DNA from: Rhynchonema sp. JSB1_4
Taxonomy: Eukaryota; Nematoda; Chromadorea; Monhysterida; Xyalidae
NCBI GenBank assembly: GCA_030248065.1
Contig: JASAMV010003993.1
Location: 17,963 to 81,962, forward strand
DNA length: 64,000 bases
Reading direction: 5' to 3'
The translations under genes and the position numbers were made by a program. This document shows, piece after piece, positions 1 through 12,800 of this stretch (position 1 is its first letter; each line of letters opens with the position of its first letter). The notes below the pieces were generated by a model. The model saw nothing but the letters and a program-made list of their open reading frames with translations, ran no database searches and had not been told where the DNA came from.

Positions 1-779
1 ATGCTACTGTCCCGGATGGGTTAGGCAGGCTCACTTGTTTGTTGTTGGTATTTTTTATAAACGGGGATGCCTGTACCGGGGACATTACGGTTATGCGGAT
101 ATTTCGGAGTCACTGATGCCACCAAGTTTGACCTGCGTAAGAGTTGTTCATCAGCTGTCTGCGACCGCCTTTTACGCTGGTCAAAATAAGTGTCATCAAT
201 CAGCATCATCTCGATGTATCCCGTGTATAAATTTTCCAGTGACCCAGGCCGAACCGTTCGGATCAACCAGTTTGCTTCAACGAGTTAACAAACAGCCTAT
301 ACTTCAATTAGTTCAACCAGTGGTGTCGGGTGGAGGGGAGGAAAGGGTTGCCCCCTAGTATCCGGTGTCTTGATTTTTTCACCCATGGGTGTTCGGTATC
401 CTGACTTTTTTATCTGCCCTAAAATTTTTCCCGAAACCGTAAAAATTGTCCATTTTTATCTCAAAAGTACCCAAGATCGCTTGCTGACGCAAGGATAACC
501 CAAAAATGACCATCTTTACGGTTCCAACGTCGATTTTGTACAATTCTCCTCTTAAAAATCACCTTTTTAACAACCCTCCCTGGTTATCAGAGATTTTTTA
601 TTTTTCGGGGCGACCCCTTGGTTGGTATCCGAGATTTTTCTTATTTGCGTGTTCGGTATCCAAAATTTCGGATTTGCGACATCCGGTATCGTGACTTTTT
701 GATTTCCCAACGACACCACTGAGTTCAACTGTTGTGATTATGATTGGCTGAACAATTTGCATGTTGTTGCGCCTTGCAG
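1..779 (+). other. Intron upstream of the first visible UFD1 exon
   Basis: No exon of UFD1 or another gene could be read here on either strand. The segment ends in the acceptor TTGCGCCTTGCAG just before the exon at 780. It carries a small inverted-repeat element (310-730) with several degenerate copies of a GGTATCC...GACTTTTT unit. An inverted pair of the ACCTGCGTAAGAGTTG / TTTACGCTGGTC motif at 130-190 belongs to the dispersed foldback family seen elsewhere in the window. Confidence 0.6.
310..730. mobile_element. MITE-like element with about 20-bp terminal inverted repeats
   Basis: The left end reads AGTTCAACCAGTGGTGTCG at 310-328. The complement of the right end (711-730) reads AGTTGAACTCAGTGGTGTCG, so the ends match apart from one mismatch and one extra base. 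The interior has four or five degenerate tandem units around GGTATCCnnnATTTTT. No coding capacity is visible, so a non-autonomous DNA transposon is the simplest reading. The superfamily is not identified. Confidence 0.6.
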
Positions 780-2070
780 ATCATGCAACAACTGGGTCTG
801 GGCGAGGGCGACGTTGTGCAAATCGAATACCGTAACCTGCCGGTGGCGAGTTTCGCCAAATTCAAGCCGATGAGTGTCGACTTTCTCGACATTGCTTGTC
901 CGCGTGTCGTGTTCGTTTCTGTAGTTGTTGTTTGTGTGATATTCTTATCCATTCTTATTTGATGTGCGTGTATCTGCGTTTATTACTTGTGATGTTTCAG
1001 TCTCGAAGTGAAACTGCGCAGTTTCGGTTGCCTGACGAAGAACGACAAATTCCCGATTCACTACAACGATCGCGTGTATGAAGTGCTGGTGAAAGAGGTA
1101 CTGAGTACTTTTAAAAACACTCGTTGATGCTTTCTGTTCAATTTTGTCTCAATTAGTGCCATGACTTTGATTGTATTCACAGTTGCGTCCAGCGAACGCC
1201 GTGTCCATCATTGAATGCGACATGAATGTGGAATTCGATGCGCCAGAGGGATACGTTGATCCATCATCGACCAAAAAGGACGCCGATGAGGTGGGCTGTT
1301 GAGCTGACTGGCGGGCAGTCAACAAGCATAACATAGAGTGATTGATTAACGAAACGTCGGCTTATTCTAATGTCGTCGACCTTCGCTCATTCGGGGCTGC
1401 GCTGTGATGTTGCCCACAGCACTGTACATTGCATGCGTGTAGGATAGGGTTTCCAGCTCGCTGCTTTTGGGGCTAATCTCCCTACTTGACGACAATAGAA
1501 GTAGCCAGAAACATCGATAGATCACTAATTGATTATTTGATTGCAGAGCAGCCCGGCATCGACAGTCGCGCCCACAATCATGTCCGAACCTCCATCATCG
1601 TCGTTCGTGCCATTCCAAGGCGAGGGACAGAGACTCGATGGAAAGGCAATGACCACACAACAACAGGTACGTCGTGTTGCTGTGCTGTCACTGCAGCTGC
1701 TTGCGTGCATCTCGTCCCATAATGTATGACATGAGCTTGGTTTGCACAGGCCAAACAGCCACTGCACCAAGTGAGCACAGTCAACGGAGTCGCTCCCAAC
1801 ATTGTCACACCCAACAACGACTACCAACCCGGCAACATCACTTTCATTCGGTTAGCGTTGATTGGATCAATTATTGATTGTCTGATTGTTCGACTGATTG
1901 GTTTACACAGTGACTACATTCGTCGTGACCGATTGCTGGAGATGGAGAAGGAACGCGAACTCGAACTGGCTGGTGCACGACGTACGCATGGACGTACGGG
2001 ACCACAACACACTGGTTGGTTCGGTGCACTATTATGCATTTATCTCATGTGTTGTAGCACAGCATGTTAA
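780..2070 (+). CDS. UFD1: UFD1, ubiquitin recognition factor in ER-associated degradation (5' truncated)
   Basis: UFD1 pairs with NPL4 as adaptor of the p97/CDC48 ATPase, which extracts ubiquitinated proteins from the ER membrane and from complexes. Exons read are 780-910, 1001-1097, 1183-1290, 1547-1666, 1750-1850 and 1911-2070. Landmarks match the family closely: [29 protein letters not shown] joined across the intron to [39 protein letters not shown], and near the C-terminus [10 protein letters not shown]. The first half of the N-terminal double-psi barrel lies left of the window. The intron at 1851-1910 is 60 bases and free of in-frame stops. After ITFIR the protein carries a charged stretch ([21 protein letters not shown]) and then either stops at 2070 or splices on; the true C-terminus is unresolved. 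Confidence 0.9.
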
Positions 2071-3468
2071 CGTTCTATTAGCATGGTCTCACTGTCTGGT
2101 CCAAACAGCTGCATGTATGGTAAACTTCCAAATTCGCTGCCGCACAGTAAAAGGCCCCATAGTTAATGTCAAGTTCTACACCCGAACGCTAACCATGCGC
2201 GGTTCTGAAACATTGCGCGCAGCTGCCTGGCTGGCTGTCCGAATGTTTCAGGTTTTGACTTTCGGGTTTATACTATACAACACGTCAGAAACGTCAGAGA
2301 TTCAGCTGCGTGCGTGCAACAGAAAAATTGCTAATGCAACTCCTCTCAAGATATTGCCGTTTCCGTGCCAGATTAGGCACTTTTTCCACTTCTGATTATA
2401 GATTACATGTTGGGGTGAATACTCGATCGAAGCGGTAATTCGTCCCGTCCCGCACAACCCACCTTGCAACATTAAATGTTTCAGATGCCAGTGCCGCACA
2501 TCGCACCAGCACCAAAGCTTTCTCGGGTGCCGGTCGCTCGTTGAGAGACAGAAAATGAAACATCGACTTCTACTGTTTTCATCGCCAGCCAGTGAGCTGG
2601 GTATTTGTGATCGCATTTTTTGGATTGGATGGTATGCTTTCTTGAGATGATTTTCTTTTGTACTAACACAGATGCTCCCGTGCTTCTGGCGTCTTGGTGT
2701 CTTACAGCTTCTGACGAGTTGGGGCCTATTGTAATGTTGCAGGTTCTCCTGCTGCACAGATTGATCCCCAGCTTGCATCAACTACGATGCAACTAGCCGA
2801 ATTAGTGCAGTACTTGCTTCAATTCCAACAATCATGTTTTAAGATACTGAGCGCCCCCACCCCCTTGGTCTTACTACATTATGCATACCGGCCCAGTCTT
2901 TTGATCTGTGATTATAGTTTGACGGTCTGATTATTCGAATGTGTATTTTGTTTTTTTAACTATTATGCGCTGATCACAACTAAGCTAGCTACCTTGCTCA
3001 TTCAAATCTCCTTTTGGTCAAACGGTTTTCGTTTCCTAAACCGGCAAGTTTTTTCGGAAAAGCAATAAACGTGATAGTGAAAATTATTTTGAATCAGGTT
3101 TATTCACATAATTTTTTTTGATTCCAGTGAGTATGATGCACCGATCAGGGTTATGCATAGAACTAAACAAGAAGGTTTTTAGAAAGTAAAATGTACAACA
3201 GGTCCTGGGTACAGTTTTTCAGTCATAGGAGCGGGGATAAAATCCGAATAAAACCAAAAAGCATAAACTGTAAAAACAATCACATGCACATGGCATCACA
3301 CAAAACAACCAAACGTAAAAATAAGCAAAGAAAACTCATTATTAGTCATCATAACAAAGTAACGTGACAAGACTGGGAACTCACTGATATAATGCTGAAT
3401 TGAAAAAAATCAAAGCATTTTGGTCACAAAAAATACCACACAATAGTTTAAAAGCGCAACATGATTTA
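2071..3468. other. Space between convergent 3' ends
   Basis: No supported gene. This lies between the 3' end of UFD1 (+) and the 3' end of the giant membrane gene (-). It holds AATAAA on the + strand near 3065, usable by UFD1, and on the - strand near 3100 (TTTATT on +), usable by the giant gene. The open frames at 1898-2395 and 2302-2781 show no family resemblance or splice-consistent structure. Confidence 0.5.
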
Positions 3469-3861
3469 CTAATAATACAATTTCGTCTCTGTAGTGCTGG
3501 CGAGTCCTTCACTGTTTCTCCTTCCATTCTGCCAAATGTATTGTGCCTGTTGGTAATACCCGCCATTGTCTTTCACGTCATCTATATCGTCCGTCGTAAA
3601 TACCTGCGTGTAGCTCAATGGGTTACACATGTGACACCGGTACAAGTTGGCAAGTGGGTTCGAATCCCACCCGCAGTGACTCACCCTTTGCGGCATGTTG
3701 CCCCCCTGTCTGGCCTCGTATTGTTCATCAGTTGTCATCATGGGTCTGTCAATGTCACTGGCTGTGCTGGAGACATAGGCCCCATTGCCATAGGGATGGT
3801 CGGGGGGTGGTGTGGACGTAAAGGACTCTTGGCGCTGCTGGGTGCGTTTGTATAGACACAT
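3469..3861 (-). CDS. Giant gene: cytoplasmic tail exons and stop
   Basis: Exon 3685-3861 starts MCLYKRTQQRQESF and runs through Pro-, Tyr- and acidic-rich sequence to NMPQR. Exon 3469-3603 continues VFTTDDIDDVKDN to the stop, ending TETKLYY. Several tyrosines (YGNGAYV, EQYEA, GGYYQQ, KLYY) could be sorting or docking motifs, which is inference. The separating 81-base intron is a tRNA-like sequence in antisense and has no in-frame stop, so a retained form would add 27 residues. Confidence 0.75.
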   Translation of the reverse strand: MCLYKRTQQRQESFTSTPPPDHPYGNGAYVSSTASDIDRPMMTTDEQYEARQGGNMPQRVSHCGWDSNPLANLYRCHMCNPLSYTQVFTTDDIDDVKDNGGYYQQAQYIWQNGRRNSEGLASTTETKLYY

Positions 3862-6800
3862 CTGGAATAAAATGTAATAAAATTGGACGTTTAGTCGAAG
3901 AAATGTCAGGAATGTGTACGCTTCAAAGAAATTTAATTCACGTTCAGAGATGTCGGTTCGATCACGTTCACGAAAACGTGTATGCTGGGGGCCCATCAAC
4001 CTTCAGCGAAAGCAGATACGGTGACCAATTTGGATCATCTTAACAATATTTTACGATGGTCGAAATTAGTGAACCAACTCGCAGTCGCAAGACACCCACA
4101 AAACCAATATCGATAAACTTCGGCTCCCCGTCAGGGCATGCATCTCCAACCTCTTCCAAAAGTTGACACATGGATGAGACTGATGTTTTACAGCAGTCTG
4201 CGTGACCAGTTTTACAAACATAGCGGTCGCATAAAAGATCGTCTGATGTTTCACGACACTAACAGCAGCAGCGCACAGCGCAACGATCAGTACAACAGCG
4301 AATATCGCAGTCGATATGATCAATCCAACGACGGCCTTGTCCGGCTGTTTGGCGCTGTTGGCTGGCGACGAATTCACGCCCGATTGTTGTGCATCGGACA
4401 CGAGACGTGATCGATACGTGGATGGATCGGCCTGATAGGTCTGACCACGAGGTGAACGGAACGAGAATGAACCACCGCGAACCTGTGCAGTGAATGGGTG
4501 TGAATGGAGGGGGTTGGTGTCGAACTTGCTCATTTGGTCGGTTTGCGACCTTTTATTTTTGGATTATGATGTCACTAATTTCGACCTGTGCAATAAATTG
4601 TTCACAGCACTCTGGGCGCAACTTCAACAATGGTCGAAGTGTCCTCAATCTCGAAATGTCCTCAATACCAAAAATGTCGCGACGAAGACACGACCGATCA
4701 GATCATGTGGGCCCAAAAGTTGGTCATGGTCCATTGCCCGAAGCTGACACCGTCGCGACACCTACCCTGTTCTCAATAGCAGCTGCGTGTTCATGTGATC
4801 GAGGTCCGCTGATCGTGAATTTTGCCTGATTTCCACCGGTGATTGAAACATCGCTTATGTCGGTCGGTGAAATGCCCGGGAATCGAAGGATGTAGTCCTT
4901 CATTGATCTGTGAAATTGAATGGACTGAATATTGCTCTTGTGGTTACAAAGTTATTTTTAATTCAAAGTTCGCATTCCCTATTTGGACAAAACAACATTT
5001 CGAGAGTCGACATTTGCCGCTCAAGTTCGAACCGCCTGAAAGTTTCTTCCTTTCAGCGGAGAAAGAACTTTCAGTGGCGATCAGCAAACCTCGGTATACA
5101 AAATCCTGAATAAAAAAGTCTGCTGACCAAAGTAACACATGACCGATGGCACAGTTTCACAAACGTACTCTTCAACTCGATTCAATTCGTTTTGTCCCAC
5201 CGTCGGTCCACCACCACCCAAACGGAATTGGACTTCGTACGTGGCCGGAATGGGATCATCGCGATCAGGGGAGGCTGCAAATGAAATGGGACTTACTCGC
5301 ACCGACGATGACCTGGTGTATAACCACCGTCTGCGAAAACATGTCGTAAATGCAAGCCGGACATTGCAATTTACAGCAACAATAACAACATGAAACATCA
5401 GCCATTCAGCCAGCACGAGACGTACATGAGCTAGCACGAGCACAAAATCGTTGGCAGGATTGCAGTTCGACGAAATTATTCAGATTTCCCGAGCACCCGC
5501 CATAGTTGAACGGCATACATCGCTGCTCGGTGGTGTTGTAGTACCAGCGCTGGCGACCGACTTGACATGGACCCGGGTCGGGACGTCGATGACATGTGTA
5601 GCCTGACACAGCAAGGGCACACACAATCACGGATAGACACACGCTGGCCCGTGGTCAGCCTTGGCGTGAGTCGTAGACTTACTACGTATTTGGCCAGATT
5701 TTCGATTTAGGTATCCGTAATTCTTCGGAAAATTGTCTGTCGTAATCCAAGAACCATTTTTACGCTAGTCAAAAGTTGAACATGTTCCGAAAGTGCTGAT
5801 TTTAACAAGAATTTGGCCAAATCCGAAGCCTAAGACCGACCTCAGTTCACTGGGATGAGACAGAGAGAAGGGACACAACGATTGCACCACTGGTGCACAC
5901 GCACACCCACACATGTGCATGCAACACGTCATCGCGGTACTAACTAATCAACTCTGGTCCTGTTCGTGGTGTGGTGGTTGTTGACAAAGGTCGCCTTGCC
6001 AGATCAGGGTCATCTTGTGACCCACCATCCACATCCGTTATATCACCAGGATCGTTGAGAACGATTGTGGCATTGGATGTGATTATGGCTATGAATGGGG
6101 AGGGTTGCAAGGATAGTACTTTTGGGTCGGTGCATCAAACTTGGTGACTAGATCGGATTTGTCTTGGTCGCGGGACATTTTTGATTTTGCCGGAGTTATA
6201 CCTGTGCCACTAATTTCCACCAGTGCAAAAAGTCGTCCCCAGGCTGTCATGAAAAAATTGCGAGCTGTTCCTGCCGAAATTAGTGGCCCTATAAATCTCT
6301 AAAAGTCAAGGACGTGACCAACGCAGAGTACCATCCGGTCCGATCCGATGATTCGCCATGTTTCATTCCCCCTCTTGTTGAAGTAATGACACTCAAATTA
6401 ATCTCTACTCAACCTAGACAAAATGCATTATAGTATAGTGGTGTTGAATTTCCAACAACCAACTTGGTTTCACGCAACAGATGCCAATGTCGGTCCGACA
6501 CTGGTGGGTGTTCGGGCAAGTATTCGATCGGGCCGAGCATTGCAATGGCTTGCCGTCACTGCTCACTGTGTACGGGTCGCCATGTTCGCATGTTCGGGTC
6601 ACTATTTGCCCCGTTGCTGAAACGTTACGGCACAAATTCAACATATAGAAAATCATCGACGTTTGTATGAGCTACTGTGGATGATGCTTTCACACAGCTT
6701 CTAGGCTCATATACTGAGCAAAAATGCTGTGCTTATGGCGCACACTACCAGCCCAAAAACACTCACAAGGTCCGAGACAGCACACATTGACACTTTCACC

Positions 6801-9800
6801 GTTCACGGCAGCACAATGATACCCTTGTGGACACACCACTGTTTGTTGCGCGTTGCATGTGAACAACGAAAAGGTGCGAGGTTCGCGCGCTGGATCACCG
6901 GTGGAACACGGGTTTTGGATGCCTGATAATCAAGGGGATTTGCTCCGTCGTGCACAAATTTAATGTATAGCTTGTCAAGAAAGTGGCACATTCAATCGTT
7001 TTTATGGTGACATGATGATCGGTGCATCCGGCCGGCATTTTTTGTCACCTGGACACACGACTCAATGCAAAAGTCAACATGGAAGCCGAAATGTCGTTCA
7101 GAGATGGTCACTACAAAGCGGTTGCACCTAATAGCCGGCCTGGTTTCCAGAAATAGTGAGGCATTGGCTTTAAACGTTGACTCAGGCCTTGGCACAAACC
7201 TTGGGTGAGCCCAAGCCTACTTACATAAAGAGTGTACGATAACACTTGTTGCGCTTTGCGAGCTGTAATTGAGTATATGTGCAGCACACTTACAAGTAGG
7301 CACTGCCTGACAACTGCCGTGTGTGCAGCCAGTCGGTTTGAGTATGCACACGCCTGCATTCGGACACTGTACACCGTCACACGGATTGCGACAGGCACAA
7401 TGACTGTCACGTGGACAGCCTGTGGCGTCGTTAATGTGGTAACCAAATGGACATTGCACACCACGTTGTTGACAATCGATCGGACATAAGTTGCGCTCTG
7501 CAATTGACCGTCTAGAAACAGGAGCAAGGTCGCAGCCGAGCAAATGCATAATTTCGGTTTTATACCCACACACGTGCCGGATGGCTAAATTCTGTGAAAA
7601 CGCAACCTCTGGGCCTTGATGGTGGGCTGTGCCGTATCCTATACCACACGTTATGCTACACAACACGCGCTACCGATATCAATTTTCACCAGCCACCATC
7701 TCTGTCACCAGCGTGTTCCTTTGTGGCAACCTTTTGTTTTTCCCAAAAACTCTAATGTTTCATCGTACTTACGTTGACAGTTGGGTCGTCGATTTACGGT
7801 TCGTGTGCCCTGCACCTCAATGCCATTGATTGAGTCCACACACCAGCACGTGCCGTTACGCTGGTCGCATTGCACGTTGAGGTAGAAACCTGCAATTGGG
7901 GATACTTTGATTGATTTTGGTTCTGAAAGAGAAGTTTCTATTAATTTTATGCCACAATGTCCAACCAGATTGGCTGTCGCACAACGGCTTATAGATCTCT
8001 TGGGATCGAATGGGGATATTGATGTTGAGCTCATCAATTGCGGCTTGGTATTGCAGGCAATCTGAGATGAAGGGTTAAATTTAGACACATACATAAGTAG
8101 TAAAAATAATCGAAAGTCTCCCCAACTTGTTGAGTTGACGGCCATCTGACAGACTCGAGCACAATCATAGGTGCAACATTTTGAGGCACCGCTGCATTGC
8201 GAGTCCGACTGACATTCACTCACGCAACCCCGCTGTGCCAGGCTGGTCGGAGGATCGGTGGGACATTGACCTAGTTTGTTAGCGCCCACGCGGGGAACGG
8301 TCGAGCCTGAATAAGTCGTTAGATGCAAAACGATAGAATGGAAGCGTCAGTGTGCCGCCTTTATAGTGAACCTTCGATGTCGTGAATAATTTCGAAGCTT
8401 TTGGTGCCCAATCTGACTCTAACAACTCTATACAGTGACCGGGTCCCGATCCCACAAAGAGTGTAGACTGTGCAGCTAAACTGAAACATCACCGACCAGC
8501 CGGACAACAGAGTCCATAATTTTGTCCCGGCACGGTTTGACATTGATTCTGCCCACCGCACTCATTGTTGAATCGACCTTGACACGTTCGCACTACTCCA
8601 TCAGTGTCGGCTGATGGTTGCAGGGTGCCACAGGGGTTGGCGCGGCCTAAAAGGGATGGATATGCGCTTGAAGGGGGCACTCAAACGGGTAAACAAGTCA
8701 ACTCACAAGCGGGCACATCGGGACACGGCTGTGACAGACATTTGGCGTTTTCGAGCACGCACACATCGCTGGCTGTCGTGCATCGAACGTTCTTGCATGG
8801 ATTCTTGCATTTGCAGAAACTCGACTGCGGACATCCACTGTCGTCGAGCTCGAGTCCGTGATCGCACGCCGATGAGCGACACGAAATCGAACAACGACGC
8901 GGCGCTGCAAACAGCTGTGGAACTTGCATATTTGAGGCAGAGTGCATGTTTGTGGTGTACTTGCATGTTGCATATGTAATACAATTATCATGCATACTTG
9001 AGGCAAACTTGCACTTCCTCTGTATTTCTTCAAGTGCATGTGACTTGCATATTTCCCGAAAATTCCCTTACCACTCGAATATGTCTACACCACACAGTAT
9101 TTGCAGTACGAAAATGCAAATTGCACCAACAATTGCAATTCGGCGTGCTACGATTGCGGAGTGCGCGAGTGCCGACGAGTTCATGCCCGGTTCTGTCGTC
9201 GACACACCAACATTGTGACCGATCGCATTGCACCGAACTGAATGCACCACTCGGTTCGCATTGTGGCACGTAGTCCGTCGCTGACCCGAGATTCTGCGCT
9301 GCTGCTTGTTGTTGTATGCAGGCTGCAAGTCAACGGGGGTTGAATCAGTCAGGCCTATGGCCAGTATCAAACTAAGTAATCAGTCCAGTCATGAACAGTT
9401 CTTTTTGTACCTAGCGGAGCAACCTACATATGCACTGATCGAATTAGGGGCACCATATCAAGACATCGTCAATACACAAATAGCCGTGCGTGACCAACGC
9501 AAGACACGACTTGGACCGATCCCTAAATTTGACACCGATCAAATGACTTGACACAAACCTGACGTGCTCAACGGAGCCTGACATTGCCGACCACAACCAA
9601 ACGGACAGCATTTGTTGAATCCGGTGCAGTCCCCATCGGTGATGCAATCACTGCGACAACCAGGGTTGGACAGAGGGTTGGTCGGACACACGCCTTGTTT
9701 CACACCGGGACGTTGGGCTGCGGCATGGGAAATAAACATTGTTTGCGAGCATTGACGACATTGTTCCCAATCTGGGCTAGTCTGAGCTTGGCCCAAGCCT

Positions 9801-12800
9801 AACCTATGCGTGAGCTTTAGAGCTATAACAGCGTGAGAAGAAGAATGCAAAGGTGCAAACAAATAGGTACCAAAAATCGGCTTACATCCAGGCGATATGA
9901 TGACAGTGCCATCGCCACCCTGGCATTGCAGCCCACATCCATTGTAGCAACAAGCCTGATTCACGGCACAGTCACTGTCAAGTTGACATTGGTTGACGCA
10001 AAGGGATCGATCCGATAAAGGGGGTCGACGGGGACACGAGGGGCGCGTAGAGGGACGCTCTGGAAATTATACGTGTTGGTATTCAGGATGATTCTCTCTA
10101 AAAGAGTCAGGCAAAAAGGGTGTGCAGCTCACCGTCATTATGGTGACGTGGTCGGGCGGAACAAAACAAAACCATTAAACGGTGCTTGCTGCGAAAGAAA
10201 ATGAAAAAATATTTTTTCATATCAAACTCAAAGACGTACCAATTCCCGCGCAGCACACCCCACCGTCATTTCCGAATCCAATGTTTCTACAGTAATATCC
10301 CTGTGGACATGTTTGCACGATGTCGTTCCGTCTGCATGTACGCAGCTCGCCATTGCCTGAATCTCGAAGGGGAGTGCTGCCTGGGCCACATGCGTTCGGC
10401 ACGCCTGCAATAATGAACGACTAGATTTGTTTTGAAAAGGAGCCATATTCGCATCAACTCTTCGTATTCACAAAACTCTGGTATATATGTATGTACATAG
10501 GTATGTAGCTCCATGCGCGATACGGAGACGGCATCCTTGGGATAGAGCTAGAGAAAACCTGCAAGTTTAAACCACCAAAACCACTAATTTTGACAAGCGT
10601 AAAAGTGGCTACCCTAACGACATGCAAAAAACATGCAGAGTGAAATCCAAGCAATACCCTCCTACATCCATAAATCGAGAGTTCTTGTCAACGGCTGCGA
10701 GAAATTGACACGAAAAATGATACCTACTGTATTTTGAGCATAAAAATTCTGTGACTGGGTTGCCTTGAAGGCTGCATTGAAGCAAACAATGCCAATGTCA
10801 TCGGTCGGCTGGTTGGCCAATAAAAATTCGGAAGTATAGTAGCACTCACACATGGGTACGGGTGCGCACGCGGGTTCGAGACATTTTGCCCTGACCAATC
10901 GACAGACTTGATTCTGTGGGCACAACACCGCGTCACATGCGTCCACACAATCACACGTCTCACAACCGTCACTCGCCAGTTTGTAACCGAGCGGACAACG
11001 TCGACCACAAACGGGCGTCACACAACGACGTGGACTGGCACAGTTCGGCTGGATGCCACTGCCTGTGTGAAACATTAGGGCGATTACAGACCGAGTGGAG
11101 ATGACAACAGGCATCGTGTGCATTATATGTACATGTGCGTGTGTGGCCAAAATTTACAAAAACCCGTTGATATAGCACACTTTCGAACGGCACCAACCAA
11201 TTGATTCCCTGGTGCCGGGTATTTCGAATCCTTCTCCATCGACACACCAACGATTGCGTGTGTCCGATTGGATCGGTTCGAATCGACCATCGACACGGCA
11301 CGTCAGATTTGGGGGCTGGGACAAGGCGCCAATCGATTGCAACATTGAATATGCCGACATGCGTTGCAGACAAGCTGGGTGCAGAATTGAACATGAGCAC
11401 ATCACGAACTAATCCATGCCGTTCGAGTCAATCCACACTTTTCATGTAACTTTTGTTTTTGCGTGCAAGGGTATTTTGAGATGATTACTGACGGCACTTT
11501 TAAAATGACCAGCGCGAAAGGTGGTTGTGCACTATGACACATCGAGAACTCTGAACCATGAATGGTTCACTGCTGTGCTGTCTCATTACATATGAAGAAC
11601 AAACAGGCGAGATATCCCAACTCACAGGTGGTGATCTCAGCGAACATACATCGACGTCGACAGCCGTCCGAGCAGCATTTCATCACCGTCAAGCAGTCCG
11701 AATCAATACTGCATTCGTCATGTTGCAAACCGGGACACGAGCTTGATACCGGCACACTGGGACATTGACCGATTTTGGTACTGCCACCCGGAACGTGACT
11801 GGTACGCGAATCTGTGGGGAGCGAAGTACATACCATAAAAATTGATGCCAAGCACAGTCAGATCTCCTCAGCTCTCAGTGATGTAAGACCGACAATGTTT
11901 TTATCGGTGATCGGACTGGCTGTGCCTTGTTGGCGTGACTTTCTTGTATTAAGGAGGACCTCAACATTTACTGACGCCGACAACACTAATTATGACCAGC
12001 GTAAAAGTTGGTTTTTTGTATTTTGTAGCCAATGAACAAAATTTGTGGCAACAAGTTAGGTATTGAGTATCTGATTATCGTCATTTCAAAAAAGGCCCCT
12101 GACCATGAAGCACAACACATCCGAACACCAAGTTCGGTTCAGGCTTCTGTAATTGAAAAAAGTTACGTACCTGCCGCCTGACAAGACAGCGCACATCCAT
12201 TATAGCAGCATTTTGAATTTGACGCGCCACAGTCAGCGTCGGTGCGACAGCCAATCGAACAGGATGATTGACCAGTGATACCATGCGGCACATGGGGACA
12301 TTGACCGGGGGTCGCAAAAGGTGCTGCAAACGGGCTTTGAAAAAATAATGAAGGATATTGCACTGAGCCGTGTTCATGGTAACATATCGGGCGAGACCCT
12401 TCTATAATGAATATTCACTGACGTATAGAGCGGTAGACAAGATATCAACGGCAGATGGAGACCAAACAGTCGATGATCGCTATTGTGGAGGTTTCGCACA
12501 ATGGATGGTCACTGTATAGAAGGCACACTGTATTTCGACATACCATTGCCTTGACAACAGTATCCCGGTTCGCGACTGAATGTGTGACAGAATTCGCCGG
12601 GCGCGCATTCAGAGCTCGATCGACATGTCTTCATCGTGAACAGTGATGGATGGGTCACTAAAATATTTAAAAAAATTTGCAACATTTTCATGCTTGAAAT
12701 TCTTTTTCAATATTTAGCTTTTTAAATCCAACCAGGTGGTCCATTCGGACATGCACTGATCACACAACGAGGCACCGGTGCACACGGTGTCTGTTGACTG

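Noticed and set aside
1898..2395. 165-codon + frame overlapping the end of UFD1
   Set aside because: It is in a different frame from the UFD1 exon that matches the family and has no resemblance of its own.
3618..3821. tRNA-like sequence as a functional tRNA gene
   Set aside because: The T-arm is good but the D-arm and anticodon arm do not pair, so it is treated as a tRNA-derived element.
5081..5443. 120-codon - frame running through the Kunitz/SEA-like junction
   Set aside because: It contains the intron with the dispersed repeat; the phase-consistent splice T|CC joins the two real exons instead.
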